A stretch of 64,000 nucleotides of DNA from Glaciihabitans sp. dw_435 (GCF_018449675.1 NZ_JAAVUZ010000012.1:18899-82898), one strand, 5' to 3'. Positions 38,480 to 47,950 are shown, counted from the stretch's first letter. Numbers and translations: made by a program. Notes: generated by a model not told the origin, from the sequence alone.

Positions 38480-39400
38480 ATGGCAACAATTGCGCCAACC
38501 AAGCCACTGACAGGTCGCCGCTCGGCGCCGCTGCTCAAGCGCAAGAAGATGAAGAGCCCGTACAGCTTCTGGTTCTATCTCGTGCCGGCAATCCTCTACG
38601 CGGTGCTGTTCCTCGTGCCCACGTTCGCCTCGTTCTTCTTCAGCCTCACCCGGTGGACGATCTTCGACGCCACCTTCATCGGCTTCGGCAACTTCGTGCA
38701 GTTCTTTCAGGAACCGAACCTCGTGCAGGGCCTCGTTAACACGTTCATCTACGCCACGGTGACCTCGGCGCTCAAGGTGGTTCTTGGCATGTTGCTCGGC
38801 GTGCTTCTCACCTCGCAGATCATCGCGCGCGGCTACCTTCGCTCGGTCGTCTTCTTCCCGGTGCTGGTGAGCACAATCGGCGTCGGCATCACCTTCGCCG
38901 TCCTGATGAACCCCACCAAGGGACTCATCAACGAAGCACTCGCGACCATCGGCATCCAGGGACCGGCATGGCTCACGGATCCCGCGTGGGCGCTGCTGTC
39001 GGTTGCCCTCGTCGACGTCTGGAAGGGCGTGGGCCTCGCCACCGTCATCTACATCGCGGGAATCGTCTCCATCCCCACCGAATACTTTGAAGCGGCGAAG
39101 GTGGATGGCGCGGGGGCCTGGAAAAACTTCACGCAGATCATCCTCCCCCTGGCCCGCCCGGCCACCGTCACCGTGATCATCCTGTCCCTCATCGGCGGGC
39201 TCAGGTCCTTCGACCTGATCTGGTCGATGACGCGGGGTGGTCCGGGGTTCACCTCGGATGTCATCGCCTCGGTCATTTATAAGCAATACCAGGCGGGCTT
39301 CTACGGCCTGTCCACCGCGGGCAACGTGATCCTGTTCCTGATCGTCACGCTCATCATTCTTCCGCTGTCCGCGTTCCTCAACCGCAAGGAGGTGTACTGA
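38480..39400 (+). CDS. Sugar ABC transporter permease 2a (MalF-type)
   Basis: 306 aa, six predicted membrane segments after a basic 30-residue N-terminus (SAPLLKRKKMKSPYSFW). The EAA loop is EAAKVDGAGAWKNFTQIILP. ATG 38480 has GGAGAC upstream; the frame start at 38423 lies inside the hairpin. It ends TGATG, sharing one base with the next start. Confidence 0.92.
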   Translation: MATIAPTKPLTGRRSAPLLKRKKMKSPYSFWFYLVPAILYAVLFLVPTFASFFFSLTRWTIFDATFIGFGNFVQFFQEPNLVQGLVNTFIYATVTSALKVVLGMLLGVLLTSQIIARGYLRSVVFFPVLVSTIGVGITFAVLMNPTKGLINEALATIGIQGPAWLTDPAWALLSVALVDVWKGVGLATVIYIAGIVSIPTEYFEAAKVDGAGAWKNFTQIILPLARPATVTVIILSLIGGLRSFDLIWSMTRGGPGFTSDVIASVIYKQYQAGFYGLSTAGNVILFLIVTLIILPLSAFLNRKEVY

Positions 39401-40227
39401 TGCACGCCGTCCGCAAATCCTGGCTTGGCATTGTCGCCATCATCATCTCGATCTTCGTTTTCCTCGTGCCGTTCAGCTTCATCATCCTGACGGCGATGAA
39501 GGGCAAGAACGAGGCGGGCTTCCTTTCCTTCAGCTGGCCCACCGAATTCCACCTCTGGGACAACATCGTCGAGGTGATCCAGACCCGCAACTTCATGCTG
39601 GTCACCGCGCTCATCAACAGCACCGTGCTCACCGTCGCGAGCGTCGCGATCATGGTGCTTCTCGCGGCCATGGTGGCCTTCGTGCTGCAGCGCCGGGCAA
39701 GCAAGTGGAACGGCCTGATCAACTTCCTCGTGCTCTCCGGGCTGATCATCCCGCCCGCCGTTGTGCCGACCATCTGGGTACTCCAGGGACTCGGACTCTT
39801 CAAGACGCTCGGTGGCCTGATCCTCGTGGAGGCGGCCTTTGGCCTCTCCTTCTGCATCCTGCTGTTCCGCGCCTTCATTTCCACCATCCCCCGCGAGGTC
39901 GATGAGGCAGCGATCATCGACGGCGCCGGAAGCATCCGCCTCTTCTTCCAGGTCGTCTTCCCCCTTCTGCGCTCGGTCATCATCACGGTGATCGTGGTGC
40001 AGTCGGTGGCAGTGTTCAACGACTTCACCAATCCCCTCTACTTCCTGCCCGGGGACGAGAACGCCACGGTGCAGCTGACGCTCTTCAATTTCCAGAGTCA
40101 GTTCGACACGTCGTGGAACCTGCTGTTCACGAACATCCTGCTGATTACGATCCCGCCGCTGGTGATGTTCATCTTCTTCAACCGGCAGATCGTCGCCGGC
40201 ATGTCGTCCGGAGCCGTCAAGGGGTAG
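39400..40227 (+). CDS. Sugar ABC transporter permease 2b (MalG-type)
   Basis: 275 aa with six predicted membrane segments and the EAA loop DEAAIIDGAGSIRLFFQVVFP. ATG 39400 overlaps the previous stop by 1 bp, and AAGGAGGTG is well placed. No ATPase gene follows; as with the first CUT1 importer, a genome-encoded shared ATPase is expected. A third LacI-controlled module follows directly. Confidence 0.92.
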   Translation: MHAVRKSWLGIVAIIISIFVFLVPFSFIILTAMKGKNEAGFLSFSWPTEFHLWDNIVEVIQTRNFMLVTALINSTVLTVASVAIMVLLAAMVAFVLQRRASKWNGLINFLVLSGLIIPPAVVPTIWVLQGLGLFKTLGGLILVEAAFGLSFCILLFRAFISTIPREVDEAAIIDGAGSIRLFFQVVFPLLRSVIITVIVVQSVAVFNDFTNPLYFLPGDENATVQLTLFNFQSQFDTSWNLLFTNILLITIPPLVMFIFFNRQIVAGMSSGAVKG

Positions 40228-40302
40228 TGACCGTGTCGGGGGCCGCGGAACGATCACTGTATTGTCGCCATATGATTCCGGCGACGTCGAGGCTACGAAC
40301 AG

Positions 40303-41349
40303 ATGCGGTGTGCCGTGGCCGCCGCTAGCGTCCGGGATGTCGCGCTGCGGGCCCAGGTGTCGGTCGGCACGGTGTCCAACGTGCTCAATCGCCCGAACAA
40401 GGTGTCCGCCGACACGATTGCGCGCGTCACCGCCGCCATCGCCGAGCTTGGGTTCATTCGCAACGATGCCGCGCGGCAATTGCGGGCGGGCCGCAGCAAG
40501 ACCATTGGCCTGATCGTGCTCGACGTGCGTAACCCGTTCTTCACCGACATCGCGCGCGGGGCCGAGGACAAGGCCGCGGAGGCGGGGCTCTCGGTCATCC
40601 TGGGCAACAGTGACGAGGACACGGTGCGTGAATCCACCTACCTCGACCTGTTCGAGGAGCAGCGGGTGCACGGACTTCTGATTTCGCCGTACGGGGATGT
40701 CGCGCACCGGCTCGAGCAGCTCAAGGAACGCGGTATCGCCGCAGTGCTCGTTGACCGCAGTAGCGGCACCGACGAATTCAGCTCGGTTTCCGTCGACGAC
40801 GTGGCCGGCGGCCGCATGGCTGCGGAGCACCTCATTGCCATCGGCCGTCGCCGCATCGCCTTCGTGGGCGGACCGGTGCAGATCCGGCAGGTCTCCGATC
40901 GCCTCGAGGGCGCCCGCGCAGCCGTCGCCGAACACCCCGGTGTCGAGCTCGAAACCCTCGTCACCGACGCGCTGACAGTTATCGAGGGTCGCCGCGTCGG
41001 CACGGAGATTCGTGAGCGCACCCCGTTGGATCGCCCGGACGCGATCTTCGCCGCCAATGACCTGGTCGCGATGGGTGTTCTGCAGGCCCTGATGATGCAG
41101 GGCGCTCCCGTGAGCGTTCCCGGTGACATCGCCCTGATCGGCTACGACGACATCGACTTTGCCAGCGCCGCGGTGGTGCCGCTCACCTCGATCCGGCAGC
41201 CGAGTGCCCTCATCGGCCAGATGGCCGTGGAGATCGTGCTGGAAGAAGCGGCCGACCCCGAGCTTGCGCCGCGCCAGATCGAGTTCCAGCCCGAGCTCGT
41301 AATACGGGAGAGCACCGGCGGAAACAACGCCGCAACATCCCGCGACTAG
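40303..41349 (+). CDS. LacI-family transcriptional regulator 2
   Basis: 348 aa. HTH: SVRDVALRAQVSVGTVSNVLNRPNKVSADT, hinge QLRAGRSKTIGLIVLDVRNPFF, then the sugar-binding effector domain ending QPELVIREST. ATG 40303 is taken; GTG 40315 would still keep the HTH intact. A TATTGT hexamer (40260-40265) may be its -10. It lies 75 bp after the importer genes and probably represses them from the operator at 36978-36991, but no TGANNCGTTTCA site precedes the gene itself. Confidence 0.9.
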   Translation: MRCAVAAASVRDVALRAQVSVGTVSNVLNRPNKVSADTIARVTAAIAELGFIRNDAARQLRAGRSKTIGLIVLDVRNPFFTDIARGAEDKAAEAGLSVILGNSDEDTVRESTYLDLFEEQRVHGLLISPYGDVAHRLEQLKERGIAAVLVDRSSGTDEFSSVSVDDVAGGRMAAEHLIAIGRRRIAFVGGPVQIRQVSDRLEGARAAVAEHPGVELETLVTDALTVIEGRRVGTEIRERTPLDRPDAIFAANDLVAMGVLQALMMQGAPVSVPGDIALIGYDDIDFASAAVVPLTSIRQPSALIGQMAVEIVLEEAADPELAPRQIEFQPELVIRESTGGNNAATSRD

Positions 41350-41358
41350 GCTCTGGTC

Positions 41359-42993
41359 ATGGGCGATCTGTTTGATGGTTACCGAGCCACTGCCACGAGA
41401 TCGACTGGGGCGGCTTCCGCCTTTGACGAGATGTTTTCCACGCCGGGAACGGCACGGGCGTCGTACAAGGAAATCCACGCGACTCTCGCGCGGATGACCC
41501 AGGACGAGCTTCGTGGACGTACCGACGCTCTCGCCAGCAGCTATCTCGCGCAGGGTGTCACCTTCGATTTCGCGGGCGAAGAAAGACCGTTTCCGCTCGA
41601 CGCGGTGCCCCGGGTTATCGACCAGGCCGAGTGGCTGCAGGTCGAGGCGGGCATCAAACAGCGGGTTAAGGCGCTCGAGGCGTTCCTCGCCGATGTCTAC
41701 GGCGCACAGAACGCGGTGCGCGATGGCGTCATCCCCGCGGGACTGATTACCTCCTCCAGCCACTTCCATCGCGAGGCCGCGGGCATCGTCAGCGCCAACG
41801 GCGTGCGCATCCAGGTCAGCGGAATCGACCTGATCCGCGACGAGGCGGGCACCTGGCGGGTCCTCGAAGACAACGTTCGCGTCCCCAGCGGCGTTAGCTA
41901 CGTCATCTCCAACCGCCGCGTCATGGCCCAGACCCTTCCCGAGCTCTTCGTGAGCATGAAGGTGCGTCCGGTCGGCGACTATCCCAACAAGCTCCTGCAG
42001 GCCCTGCGCGCAAGTGCGCCGGAAGGGGTGGATGACCCGACCGTCGTCGTCCTCACCCCGGGTGTCTTCAACTCCGCCTACTTCGAGCACACGCTTCTCG
42101 CCCGCCTGATGGGTGTGGAGCTGGTGGAGGGCCGCGACCTCTTCTGCTCCGGCGGCCGCGTGTGGATGCGCACGACAGCGGGCCCCACACGCGTGGATGT
42201 GATCTACCGCCGGGTGGATGACGAGTTCCTCGACCCACTGCAGTTCCGCGCCGACTCGATGCTGGGAAGCCCCGGTCTCATGCTCGCCGCGCGTCTCGGC
42301 AACGTGACGATCGCCAACGCCGTGGGCAACGGCGTGGCCGACGACAAGCTCGTCTACACGTACCTTCCCGACCTCATCAAGTACTACCTCGGGGAGGAAG
42401 CGAAGCTCCCCAACGTCCACACCTGGCGTCTGGAAGACCCGGAGTCCCTCGAAGAGGTGCTCGACCGTCTCGATGAGCTCGTGGTCAAGCCCGTGGACGG
42501 CTCCGGCGGTAAGGGACTTGTCGTCGGCCCCGCGGCATCCAAGGCAGAACTTGACGCACTGCGAAGCCGGTTGCTCGCCGACCCGCGCGGGTGGATCGCG
42601 CAGCCCGTCGTGCAGCTGTCGACCATTCCGACGCTTGTCGACGATGGCATGCGTCCCCGTCACGCGGACCTCCGCCCGTTCGCTGTCAACGACGGCAGTG
42701 ACGTCTGGGTTCTTCCCGGCGGGCTGACCCGCGTCGCGCTGCCCGAGGGCGAACTCGTCGTCAACAGCTCGCAGGGTGGCGGTTCCAAGGACACCTGGGT
42801 GGTCGGACAGGACCCGCTGCAGGTTGCGCGCCACAGCATCCAGGGTCTCGTCGCCGACCAGGCCGCTTCGACGCAATCGATCTCGATCATCACCGGCGAA
42901 CACCTGCAGGATCACTCGCCGCTCGACGGCCCCCAGGGCAAACAGGAAGAACAGCAACAGCAGCAACGCGACGATGTGGAGGGGGACGAGTAA
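41359..42993 (+). CDS. Circularly permuted ATP-grasp type 2 protein
   Basis: 544 aa, CP_ATPgrasp_2 (DUF404/407) family. Conserved pieces: FDFAGEERPFPLDAVPRVI, IDLIRDEAGTWRVLEDNVRVPSG, KPVDGSGGKGLVVGP (ATP-binding Lys/Gly loop) and GGLTRVALPEGELVVNSSQGGGSKD. The tail is a Gln/Glu-rich run (QGKQEEQQQQQRDD). The family is predicted to form peptide or amide bonds; no reaction is proven. TAGGCT (41347-41352) ends 6 nt before the ATG and no ribosome site exists, so it is likely leaderless. Coupled by TAATG to the Alpha-E gene. Confidence 0.92.
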   Translation: MGDLFDGYRATATRSTGAASAFDEMFSTPGTARASYKEIHATLARMTQDELRGRTDALASSYLAQGVTFDFAGEERPFPLDAVPRVIDQAEWLQVEAGIKQRVKALEAFLADVYGAQNAVRDGVIPAGLITSSSHFHREAAGIVSANGVRIQVSGIDLIRDEAGTWRVLEDNVRVPSGVSYVISNRRVMAQTLPELFVSMKVRPVGDYPNKLLQALRASAPEGVDDPTVVVLTPGVFNSAYFEHTLLARLMGVELVEGRDLFCSGGRVWMRTTAGPTRVDVIYRRVDDEFLDPLQFRADSMLGSPGLMLAARLGNVTIANAVGNGVADDKLVYTYLPDLIKYYLGEEAKLPNVHTWRLEDPESLEEVLDRLDELVVKPVDGSGGKGLVVGPAASKAELDALRSRLLADPRGWIAQPVVQLSTIPTLVDDGMRPRHADLRPFAVNDGSDVWVLPGGLTRVALPEGELVVNSSQGGGSKDTWVVGQDPLQVARHSIQGLVADQAASTQSISIITGEHLQDHSPLDGPQGKQEEQQQQQRDDVEGDE

Positions 42994-43922
42994 TGCTGAG
43001 CCGAATCGCCGAATCCCTGTTCTGGATCGGGCGCTACATCGAGCGCGCCGACGGAACCGCCCGCATTCTCGATGTGCACCTTCAGCTGCTGCTCGAAGAC
43101 CCGTGGATCGAAGAGAACCTCGCCTGCCGCTCGCTGCTCAGCGTCATGGGTGCGGATATTCCGGATGACCGTGAACTGACGCGCTCGGATGTGCTGACGA
43201 TCCTCGCGGTCGACCGCACCGAACCTGCCTCGATCGCCTACTCACTGGGTGCTGCGCGCGAGAACGCCCGCCGTGCCCGCGAGGTCATCAGCACCGAGCT
43301 GTGGGAGGCGCTGAATACCACTCGCGCCCGCATGCCCCGCAAGGTATCCGCCGAGAAGGTGCACGAGTTCTTCGGCTGGGTGCGCGAGCGCTCGGCCCTC
43401 GCGGTCGGGATCATCGAGTCCGCCACCAGTCGTGACGAGGCGTGGAGTTTCTTCACCCTCGGTCGCAGCATCGAGCGCGCGGACATGACTGCCCGACTGT
43501 TGGCGACGCGATCGTTGACCGAGGCCTCCGGGCCATCCTGGACCACCATTCTTCGCAGCGTCGGTGCCTACGAGGCCTACCTGCGCACCTACCGCGGCAT
43601 GCCAAGCGCACGCAACGCGGCAGAATTCCTCCTGCTCGACCGGCTCTTCCCCCGCAGTATCCTGTTCTCGGTGTCCCGCGCCGAACAGTGCATGCGGGAT
43701 ATCGAGCCGCGCACCGACCGCGTCGGGGTGAGCGATCAGTCCCTGAGGCTGCTCGGGCAAATCCGCAGTGAACTGGAGTACCGGCCCATTACCGAGATTC
43801 TCGACGAGCTTCCCCGCCACATGGACAGCGTCCAGGCGGCTACGAGCGCAGCGTCCGAAGCCATCCGGCAGCGCTACTTCCCCACCAACGCGGCTCCGAG
43901 CTGGGTGCGGGAGAACTCGTGA
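42993..43922 (+). CDS. Alpha-E domain protein
   Basis: 309 aa, all-helical Alpha-E (DUF403) family. It starts MLSRIAESLFWIGRYIERAD, with the conserved FFTLGRSIERADMTARLL repeat in the middle and LDELPRHMDSV near the end. These proteins nearly always accompany the CP-ATP-grasp protein and a transglutaminase; function unknown, possibly the partner or scaffold of a peptide ligase. The start overlaps the previous stop by 1 bp, and its own TGA overlaps the next GTG by 4 bp. Confidence 0.93.
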   Translation: MLSRIAESLFWIGRYIERADGTARILDVHLQLLLEDPWIEENLACRSLLSVMGADIPDDRELTRSDVLTILAVDRTEPASIAYSLGAARENARRAREVISTELWEALNTTRARMPRKVSAEKVHEFFGWVRERSALAVGIIESATSRDEAWSFFTLGRSIERADMTARLLATRSLTEASGPSWTTILRSVGAYEAYLRTYRGMPSARNAAEFLLLDRLFPRSILFSVSRAEQCMRDIEPRTDRVGVSDQSLRLLGQIRSELEYRPITEILDELPRHMDSVQAATSAASEAIRQRYFPTNAAPSWVRENS

Positions 43923-44764
43923 ACCGGCTCCGCATCAAGCACATGACAGGCTTCCACTACGAGGGAGAGGTCACGGCCTCGTACAACGAGGCACGCATGC
44001 TTCCGGCGAGCTCGGAGGGACAACTGGTGTTGTTCTCCAACCTCGACATCCTTCCCATGTCCAGCCAGCACTCGTACGTGGACTACTGGAATACCCGCGT
44101 CTCCTCGTTCGAGATCCTCACCCCTCATCGGGAGCTGTCGCTGACGGCGACGAGCCTCGTGGAGGTACGTCCGCGCACCCACCCCGAGCACCTCGTGGGC
44201 TGGGACGAGCTGGCGTCCGTCGTCGACGCCGCGACCGAGACCGTGGAGCAGCGGGGGCAGACCCGTCGCACCGAGCCGCCGGAGGAGGTCGCCGCGCTCG
44301 CCGCGGAGATCGTCTCCCAGACCGACAACGCCTGCGATGCTGCACTCGCGATCTGCCAGGCGATCGGCGGGGCGGTCGAGTACATGCAGGGCGTCACCGG
44401 CGTGCACACCACCGCGACCGAGGCATGGGCCGTACGCAAGGGTGTCTGCCAGGACATCGCGCACCTTGCCCTCGGTGCACTGCGCTCCGTTGGCATCCCC
44501 GCACGCTACATCTCGGGCTACCTCCACCCGGTGCCCGACGCCGAGATCGGTCAGACCGTGGCCGGCGAATCCCACGCCTGGGTCGAGTGGTACTGCGGCA
44601 GCTGGCGTGGTTATGACCCGACGAACCTCATCGACATCGGCGACCGCCACGTCGCCGTGGGTCACGGACGTGACTACAACGACGTGGCTCCGCTGCGCGG
44701 CGTGTACGCGGGTCCGTACGGATCGCAGCTCTACGTGAAGGTTGAGATCACGCGCGAGGCGTAG
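43919..44764 (+). CDS. Transglutaminase-like cysteine peptidase-fold protein
   Basis: 281 aa: an N-terminal bacterial transglutaminase-associated beta domain, then the transglutaminase core. The catalytic triad is Cys in GVCQDIAHLALG, His in GESHAWVEWYCG and Asp in WRGYDPTN. GTG 43919 overlaps the Alpha-E stop (GTGA). It may cleave or transfer the amide bond made by the ATP-grasp partner. Its last 17 bp overlap the converging ligase gene. Confidence 0.92.
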   Translation: MNRLRIKHMTGFHYEGEVTASYNEARMLPASSEGQLVLFSNLDILPMSSQHSYVDYWNTRVSSFEILTPHRELSLTATSLVEVRPRTHPEHLVGWDELASVVDAATETVEQRGQTRRTEPPEEVAALAAEIVSQTDNACDAALAICQAIGGAVEYMQGVTGVHTTATEAWAVRKGVCQDIAHLALGALRSVGIPARYISGYLHPVPDAEIGQTVAGESHAWVEWYCGSWRGYDPTNLIDIGDRHVAVGHGRDYNDVAPLRGVYAGPYGSQLYVKVEITREA

Positions 44765-46385
44765 CCGCCGACGGCACCGATTCCGGCACCGGCGCTGCCC
44801 CGCTCTGGGTCTCCCGGGCGCGGAGGTCCTTGCGCAGAATCTTGCCAGAGGTGGACTTGGGCACCCCGTCGATGAACTCGACCGCGCGCACCTTTTCGTG
44901 CCGCGCGACGTGTTCTGCGACGTAGGCGATGATGTCGTCTTCGCCCAGCATCGCCTGGGGTTGCAGCACAACGAAGGCCTTCGGCACTTCCTGCCCGTCG
45001 ACGTCGTGGAACCCGATCACCGCCGCGTCCGCGATGAGGGGATGACCCAGCAGCACGGCCTCGAGCACGGCCGGCGCGACCTGGTACCCCTTGTACTTGA
45101 TGAGCTCCTTGAGCCTGTCGACGATCCTGTATACGCCGGACGCGTCGACCGTCGCCACGTCGCCCGTGTGCAGCCACCCGTCCGCATCGAGCGTGGCGGC
45201 GGTGGCCTCGGGGTTGCCGAGGTAGCCAACCATCACGTTGGGTCCGCGACACAACAGCTCGCCGGGACGGCTCGGGCCCTCCTCGGGCGGCACTATGTCC
45301 TCGCCGGACTCGGTGTCGATGAGGCGACATTCCACGCTCGGCACCGCCAGCCCGATCGAACTCGGCGCGATGTCATCACGGTCCACCGGTATTGCGTGCG
45401 AGACCGGGCTGAGCTCGGTCATTCCGTAGCCCTGCCGCACGAGGCATCCGATCCGTGCCTCGACCGCTTTCGCGAGCGCGCCATCCAGCGGGGCGGCGCC
45501 CGAGAACGTCACCTTCACACCCGACAGGTCGAACTGGTCGACGAGCGGATGCTTCGCCAGCGCGACCGCAATCGGAGGCGCGATGAAGAGCCACGTGCAG
45601 CGGTAGTCCTGCGCGAGCCGCAGAAACTCGGGCAGGTCGAACCGTGGCATGGTCACCAGCCGCGCCCGCTGCTTGATCGCAAAGTTGAGCAGCACCGTCA
45701 GCCCGTAAATGTGGAAGAACGGAAGCACTGCGAGAACCGTGTCGTGCCCGGTGAGACCGATCGACGCGTTGCACTGCACGACGTTCGCCACCAGGTTGCG
45801 GTGGCTGAGCATCACCCCCTTGGGGCGCCCGGTCGTGCCGGACGAGTACGGCAGCACCGCGATGGCGGTGGCCGGGTCGATCGTCACGACCGGGGGAGTC
45901 GCCTGGTCGGCGAGCAGGTCGGTGAGCGATGGATGCCCCGGGGCGCCGTCCAGCACGACGAGGTGGTCATCGGTGATCCCGGTTGCGGTCGCGGCAGCGT
46001 GTGCCGCGGGCAGGAGTGGGCTCACGGTGAGGAGCCAGCGGGCCGAGGCATCCGTCAACTGCGACGCAATCTCCTCGGGGGTATACAGCGAGTTAATCGG
46101 GGTCACGGTCGCGCCCGCACGCAGGATGCCGTGAAAGGCGATCGCGAAGGCGGGGGAGTTGGGGCAGAGCAACCCGAGAACATCGCCCGGCTTGACGCCG
46201 CGCTGGGCGAGCGACCCGGCGAACGCGTTCACCCGGGCGACGAGCTCGCCGTAGCTGGTCTCGGTGCCGGTGGTGCCGTCGACGAGGGCGATGCGGTCGC
46301 GGTCGTCGGCATCGAGCGAACCGAAGAGGAAGTCGTACACGGACAGGTCGGGAATCACCGCATCGGGATACGTGCTGAGTGTCAT
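44748..46385 (-). CDS. Acyl-CoA synthetase / 4-coumarate-CoA ligase-like (AMP-binding)
   Basis: 545 aa, ANL superfamily. ATP-binding P-loop YSSGTTGRPKGVMLSHRN, FHIYGLTVLLNF, GYGMTELSPVSHAIP, the hinge DGWLHTGD, YKGYQVAPAVLEA and the acyl-adenylate/thioester Lys in KSTSGKILRKDLR are all intact. The resemblance is strongest to the 4CL / long-chain acid ligase group, so an aromatic or fatty acid substrate is likely. ATG 46385 follows AAAGGAG. An inverted repeat (46397-46423) just upstream may be its operator. Confidence 0.91.
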   Translation of the reverse strand: MTLSTYPDAVIPDLSVYDFLFGSLDADDRDRIALVDGTTGTETSYGELVARVNAFAGSLAQRGVKPGDVLGLLCPNSPAFAIAFHGILRAGATVTPINSLYTPEEIASQLTDASARWLLTVSPLLPAAHAAATATGITDDHLVVLDGAPGHPSLTDLLADQATPPVVTIDPATAIAVLPYSSGTTGRPKGVMLSHRNLVANVVQCNASIGLTGHDTVLAVLPFFHIYGLTVLLNFAIKQRARLVTMPRFDLPEFLRLAQDYRCTWLFIAPPIAVALAKHPLVDQFDLSGVKVTFSGAAPLDGALAKAVEARIGCLVRQGYGMTELSPVSHAIPVDRDDIAPSSIGLAVPSVECRLIDTESGEDIVPPEEGPSRPGELLCRGPNVMVGYLGNPEATAATLDADGWLHTGDVATVDASGVYRIVDRLKELIKYKGYQVAPAVLEAVLLGHPLIADAAVIGFHDVDGQEVPKAFVVLQPQAMLGEDDIIAYVAEHVARHEKVRAVEFIDGVPKSTSGKILRKDLRARETQSGAAPVPESVPSAATPRA

Positions 46386-46396
46386 GGCGCTATCTC

Positions 46397-46423
46397 CTTT
46401 GATAGATCTCCATTCCATCAAAG
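46397..46423. promoter_or_regulatory. Inverted repeat upstream of the acyl-CoA ligase
   Basis: CTTTGAT-N13-ATCAAAG: 7-bp arms located 12 bp before the ATG at 46385, partly covering the ribosome-binding site. Could be an operator or an mRNA hairpin that masks the Shine-Dalgarno. Confidence 0.4.
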
Positions 46424-46438
46424 AATCGCTGGGAACCC

Positions 46439-46554
46439 GGTGCCGGTTTGCGCCTCGGCGGTGCCGGTTTGCGCCTCAGCCCCGCTTCGTCATCGAAGGA
46501 GCAAACTTTGTCGTCCTCAGCGCGCTGGGACGACCATCTGTGCTCCTTCGATGA
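46439..46554. repeat. Direct repeat and nested palindrome in the ligase/MFS gap
   Basis: An 18-bp direct repeat GGTGCCGGTTTGCGCCTC at 46439 and 46460 is followed by a 14-bp inverted repeat TCATCGAAGGAGCA / TGCTCCTTCGATGA (46490-46503 / 46541-46554) enclosing a second hairpin (46511-46533, TCGTCC...GGACGA around CAGCGCGCTG). It lies beyond the MFS stop, so it may terminate that mRNA; the symmetry also resembles a dispersed repeat element. Confidence 0.65.
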
Positions 46555-46621
46555 GGGTTCCGCCCCGCGGGTGGTGAGGTGCTCCTCCGACCCGCGCCGA
46601 TGCAACGGGCCTGGCGGAAGG

Positions 46622-47950
46622 CTAGCCCCGCTGGATCGTGATTTCCTCGGTCGCCAGGCTGACCGCTGTCGCCTGCGTCGGCGTTGGCTCGAGTCCGTCG
46701 TGCGAGAAGGCGAGGCGATACGGGATGTCCCGGTCGTAGCGCACCCGCAGGTGGCGGGCCCGGATCATCCAGACCACGGCGATCGCGCCCGCGAGCAGCC
46801 CGGAGATCGCCGCGACCCCGAGCGACCAGCGCGGTCCGAACTGGTTGGCGACCCAGCCGGCGAACGGAGCGCCGATCGGGGTGCCGCCGGCCATGATCGC
46901 CATGTACAGCGCCATGACCCGGCCGCGCATCGCCGGCAGGGTGCTGATCTGCACGTAGGAGTTTGCGCTGTTCATCGCGGTCATCGCCGTGATGCCGATG
47001 AGCGGGGCGGCGAGCGCGAAGGTGAGGTACGACGGGGCGAGGGCCGCGAGGGTGCACGCAATGCCGAAGGCGAAGGCCGCGCCCACCACGAGTCGGAGTC
47101 GCGGCCGGTCCCGGCGGGCGGCGAGCAGCGCGCCCGCGACCGAGCCGATCGCCAGGATGGACGACAGGGCGCCATAGGCTCCGGCGCCCTGGTGGAACAC
47201 GACGGTGGTCATCGTGGAGACGAAGATGGCGAAGTTGAAGCCGAAGGTGCCGATGAACAGGATCATCACGAGAATGATCACGATGTCGGGCCGCGACCGC
47301 ACGTAGCTCAGGCCCGCACGGATCTGCCCCTTCTGCTTGCGCACGCGCGGCGCCGGCTGCAGCTGATCGGGCCGGATCTTCACCAGCGCGAACAGGGTCG
47401 CCGCAAACGTCACCCCGTTCAGCAGGAAGACGAACCCCGCACCGACGAGCGCGAGCAGTACACCGGCCAGCGCCGGTCCGATCAGGCGCGCACCGTTGAA
47501 GGATGCCGAGTTGAGGGCGACCGCGTTCGGGATGTTCTTCTCCGCGACCAGCTCGGACACGAATGTCTGCCGCACCGGCGCATCGAACGCCGACACCGCG
47601 CCGGTGGCAAGGGCGAACAGATAGACCTCCCACAGCTCGGCGGTGCCCAGCAGCACGAGGAGCCCCAGCCCCAGCCCGAGAACGCCCATCGCCGCCTGGG
47701 TGAACATCAGCAGGTGGCGCCGGTTGACCCGGTCGGCCAGCAGTCCGGCCATCGGGGCGAGCACCAGCTGGGGACCGAGCTGCAACGCCATCGTGATGCC
47801 GACGGCCACGGCGTCGTGGTCGGTCAGATCGGTGAGCACGATCCAGTCCTGGGCGGTGCGCTGCATCCAGGTGCCCGAGTTCGACACGAGCGCGCCGAAG
47901 AACCACAGGCGGTAGTTGCGAACGCTCAGCGAGCGGAACATGGCGCTCAC
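46622..47950 (-). CDS. MFS transporter, EntS/TetV-like
   Basis: 442 aa with 12 membrane segments. The N-terminal FRSLSVRNYRLWFFGALVSNSGTWMQRTAQDWIVL and GLLADRVNRRHLL (MFS signature between helices 2 and 3) are typical of the enterobactin-exporter-like/MFS_3 family. GTG 47950 overlaps the MarR stop as GTGA and is chosen; ATG 47941 is the alternative, 3 codons later. Regulation by the adjoining MarR protein implies drug or metabolite efflux. Confidence 0.88.
   Translation of the reverse strand: MSAMFRSLSVRNYRLWFFGALVSNSGTWMQRTAQDWIVLTDLTDHDAVAVGITMALQLGPQLVLAPMAGLLADRVNRRHLLMFTQAAMGVLGLGLGLLVLLGTAELWEVYLFALATGAVSAFDAPVRQTFVSELVAEKNIPNAVALNSASFNGARLIGPALAGVLLALVGAGFVFLLNGVTFAATLFALVKIRPDQLQPAPRVRKQKGQIRAGLSYVRSRPDIVIILVMILFIGTFGFNFAIFVSTMTTVVFHQGAGAYGALSSILAIGSVAGALLAARRDRPRLRLVVGAAFAFGIACTLAALAPSYLTFALAAPLIGITAMTAMNSANSYVQISTLPAMRGRVMALYMAIMAGGTPIGAPFAGWVANQFGPRWSLGVAAISGLLAGAIAVVWMIRARHLRVRYDRDIPYRLAFSHDGLEPTPTQATAVSLATEEITIQRG

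Noticed and set aside
39301..42966. Very long open frame (about 1220 codons) on the minus strand
   Set aside because: It runs antisense to a permease, a LacI regulator and the ATP-grasp gene, all with clear family motifs. Its translation is rich in Asp/Glu/His/Val with no domain signature, the usual mirror of GC-rich third positions.
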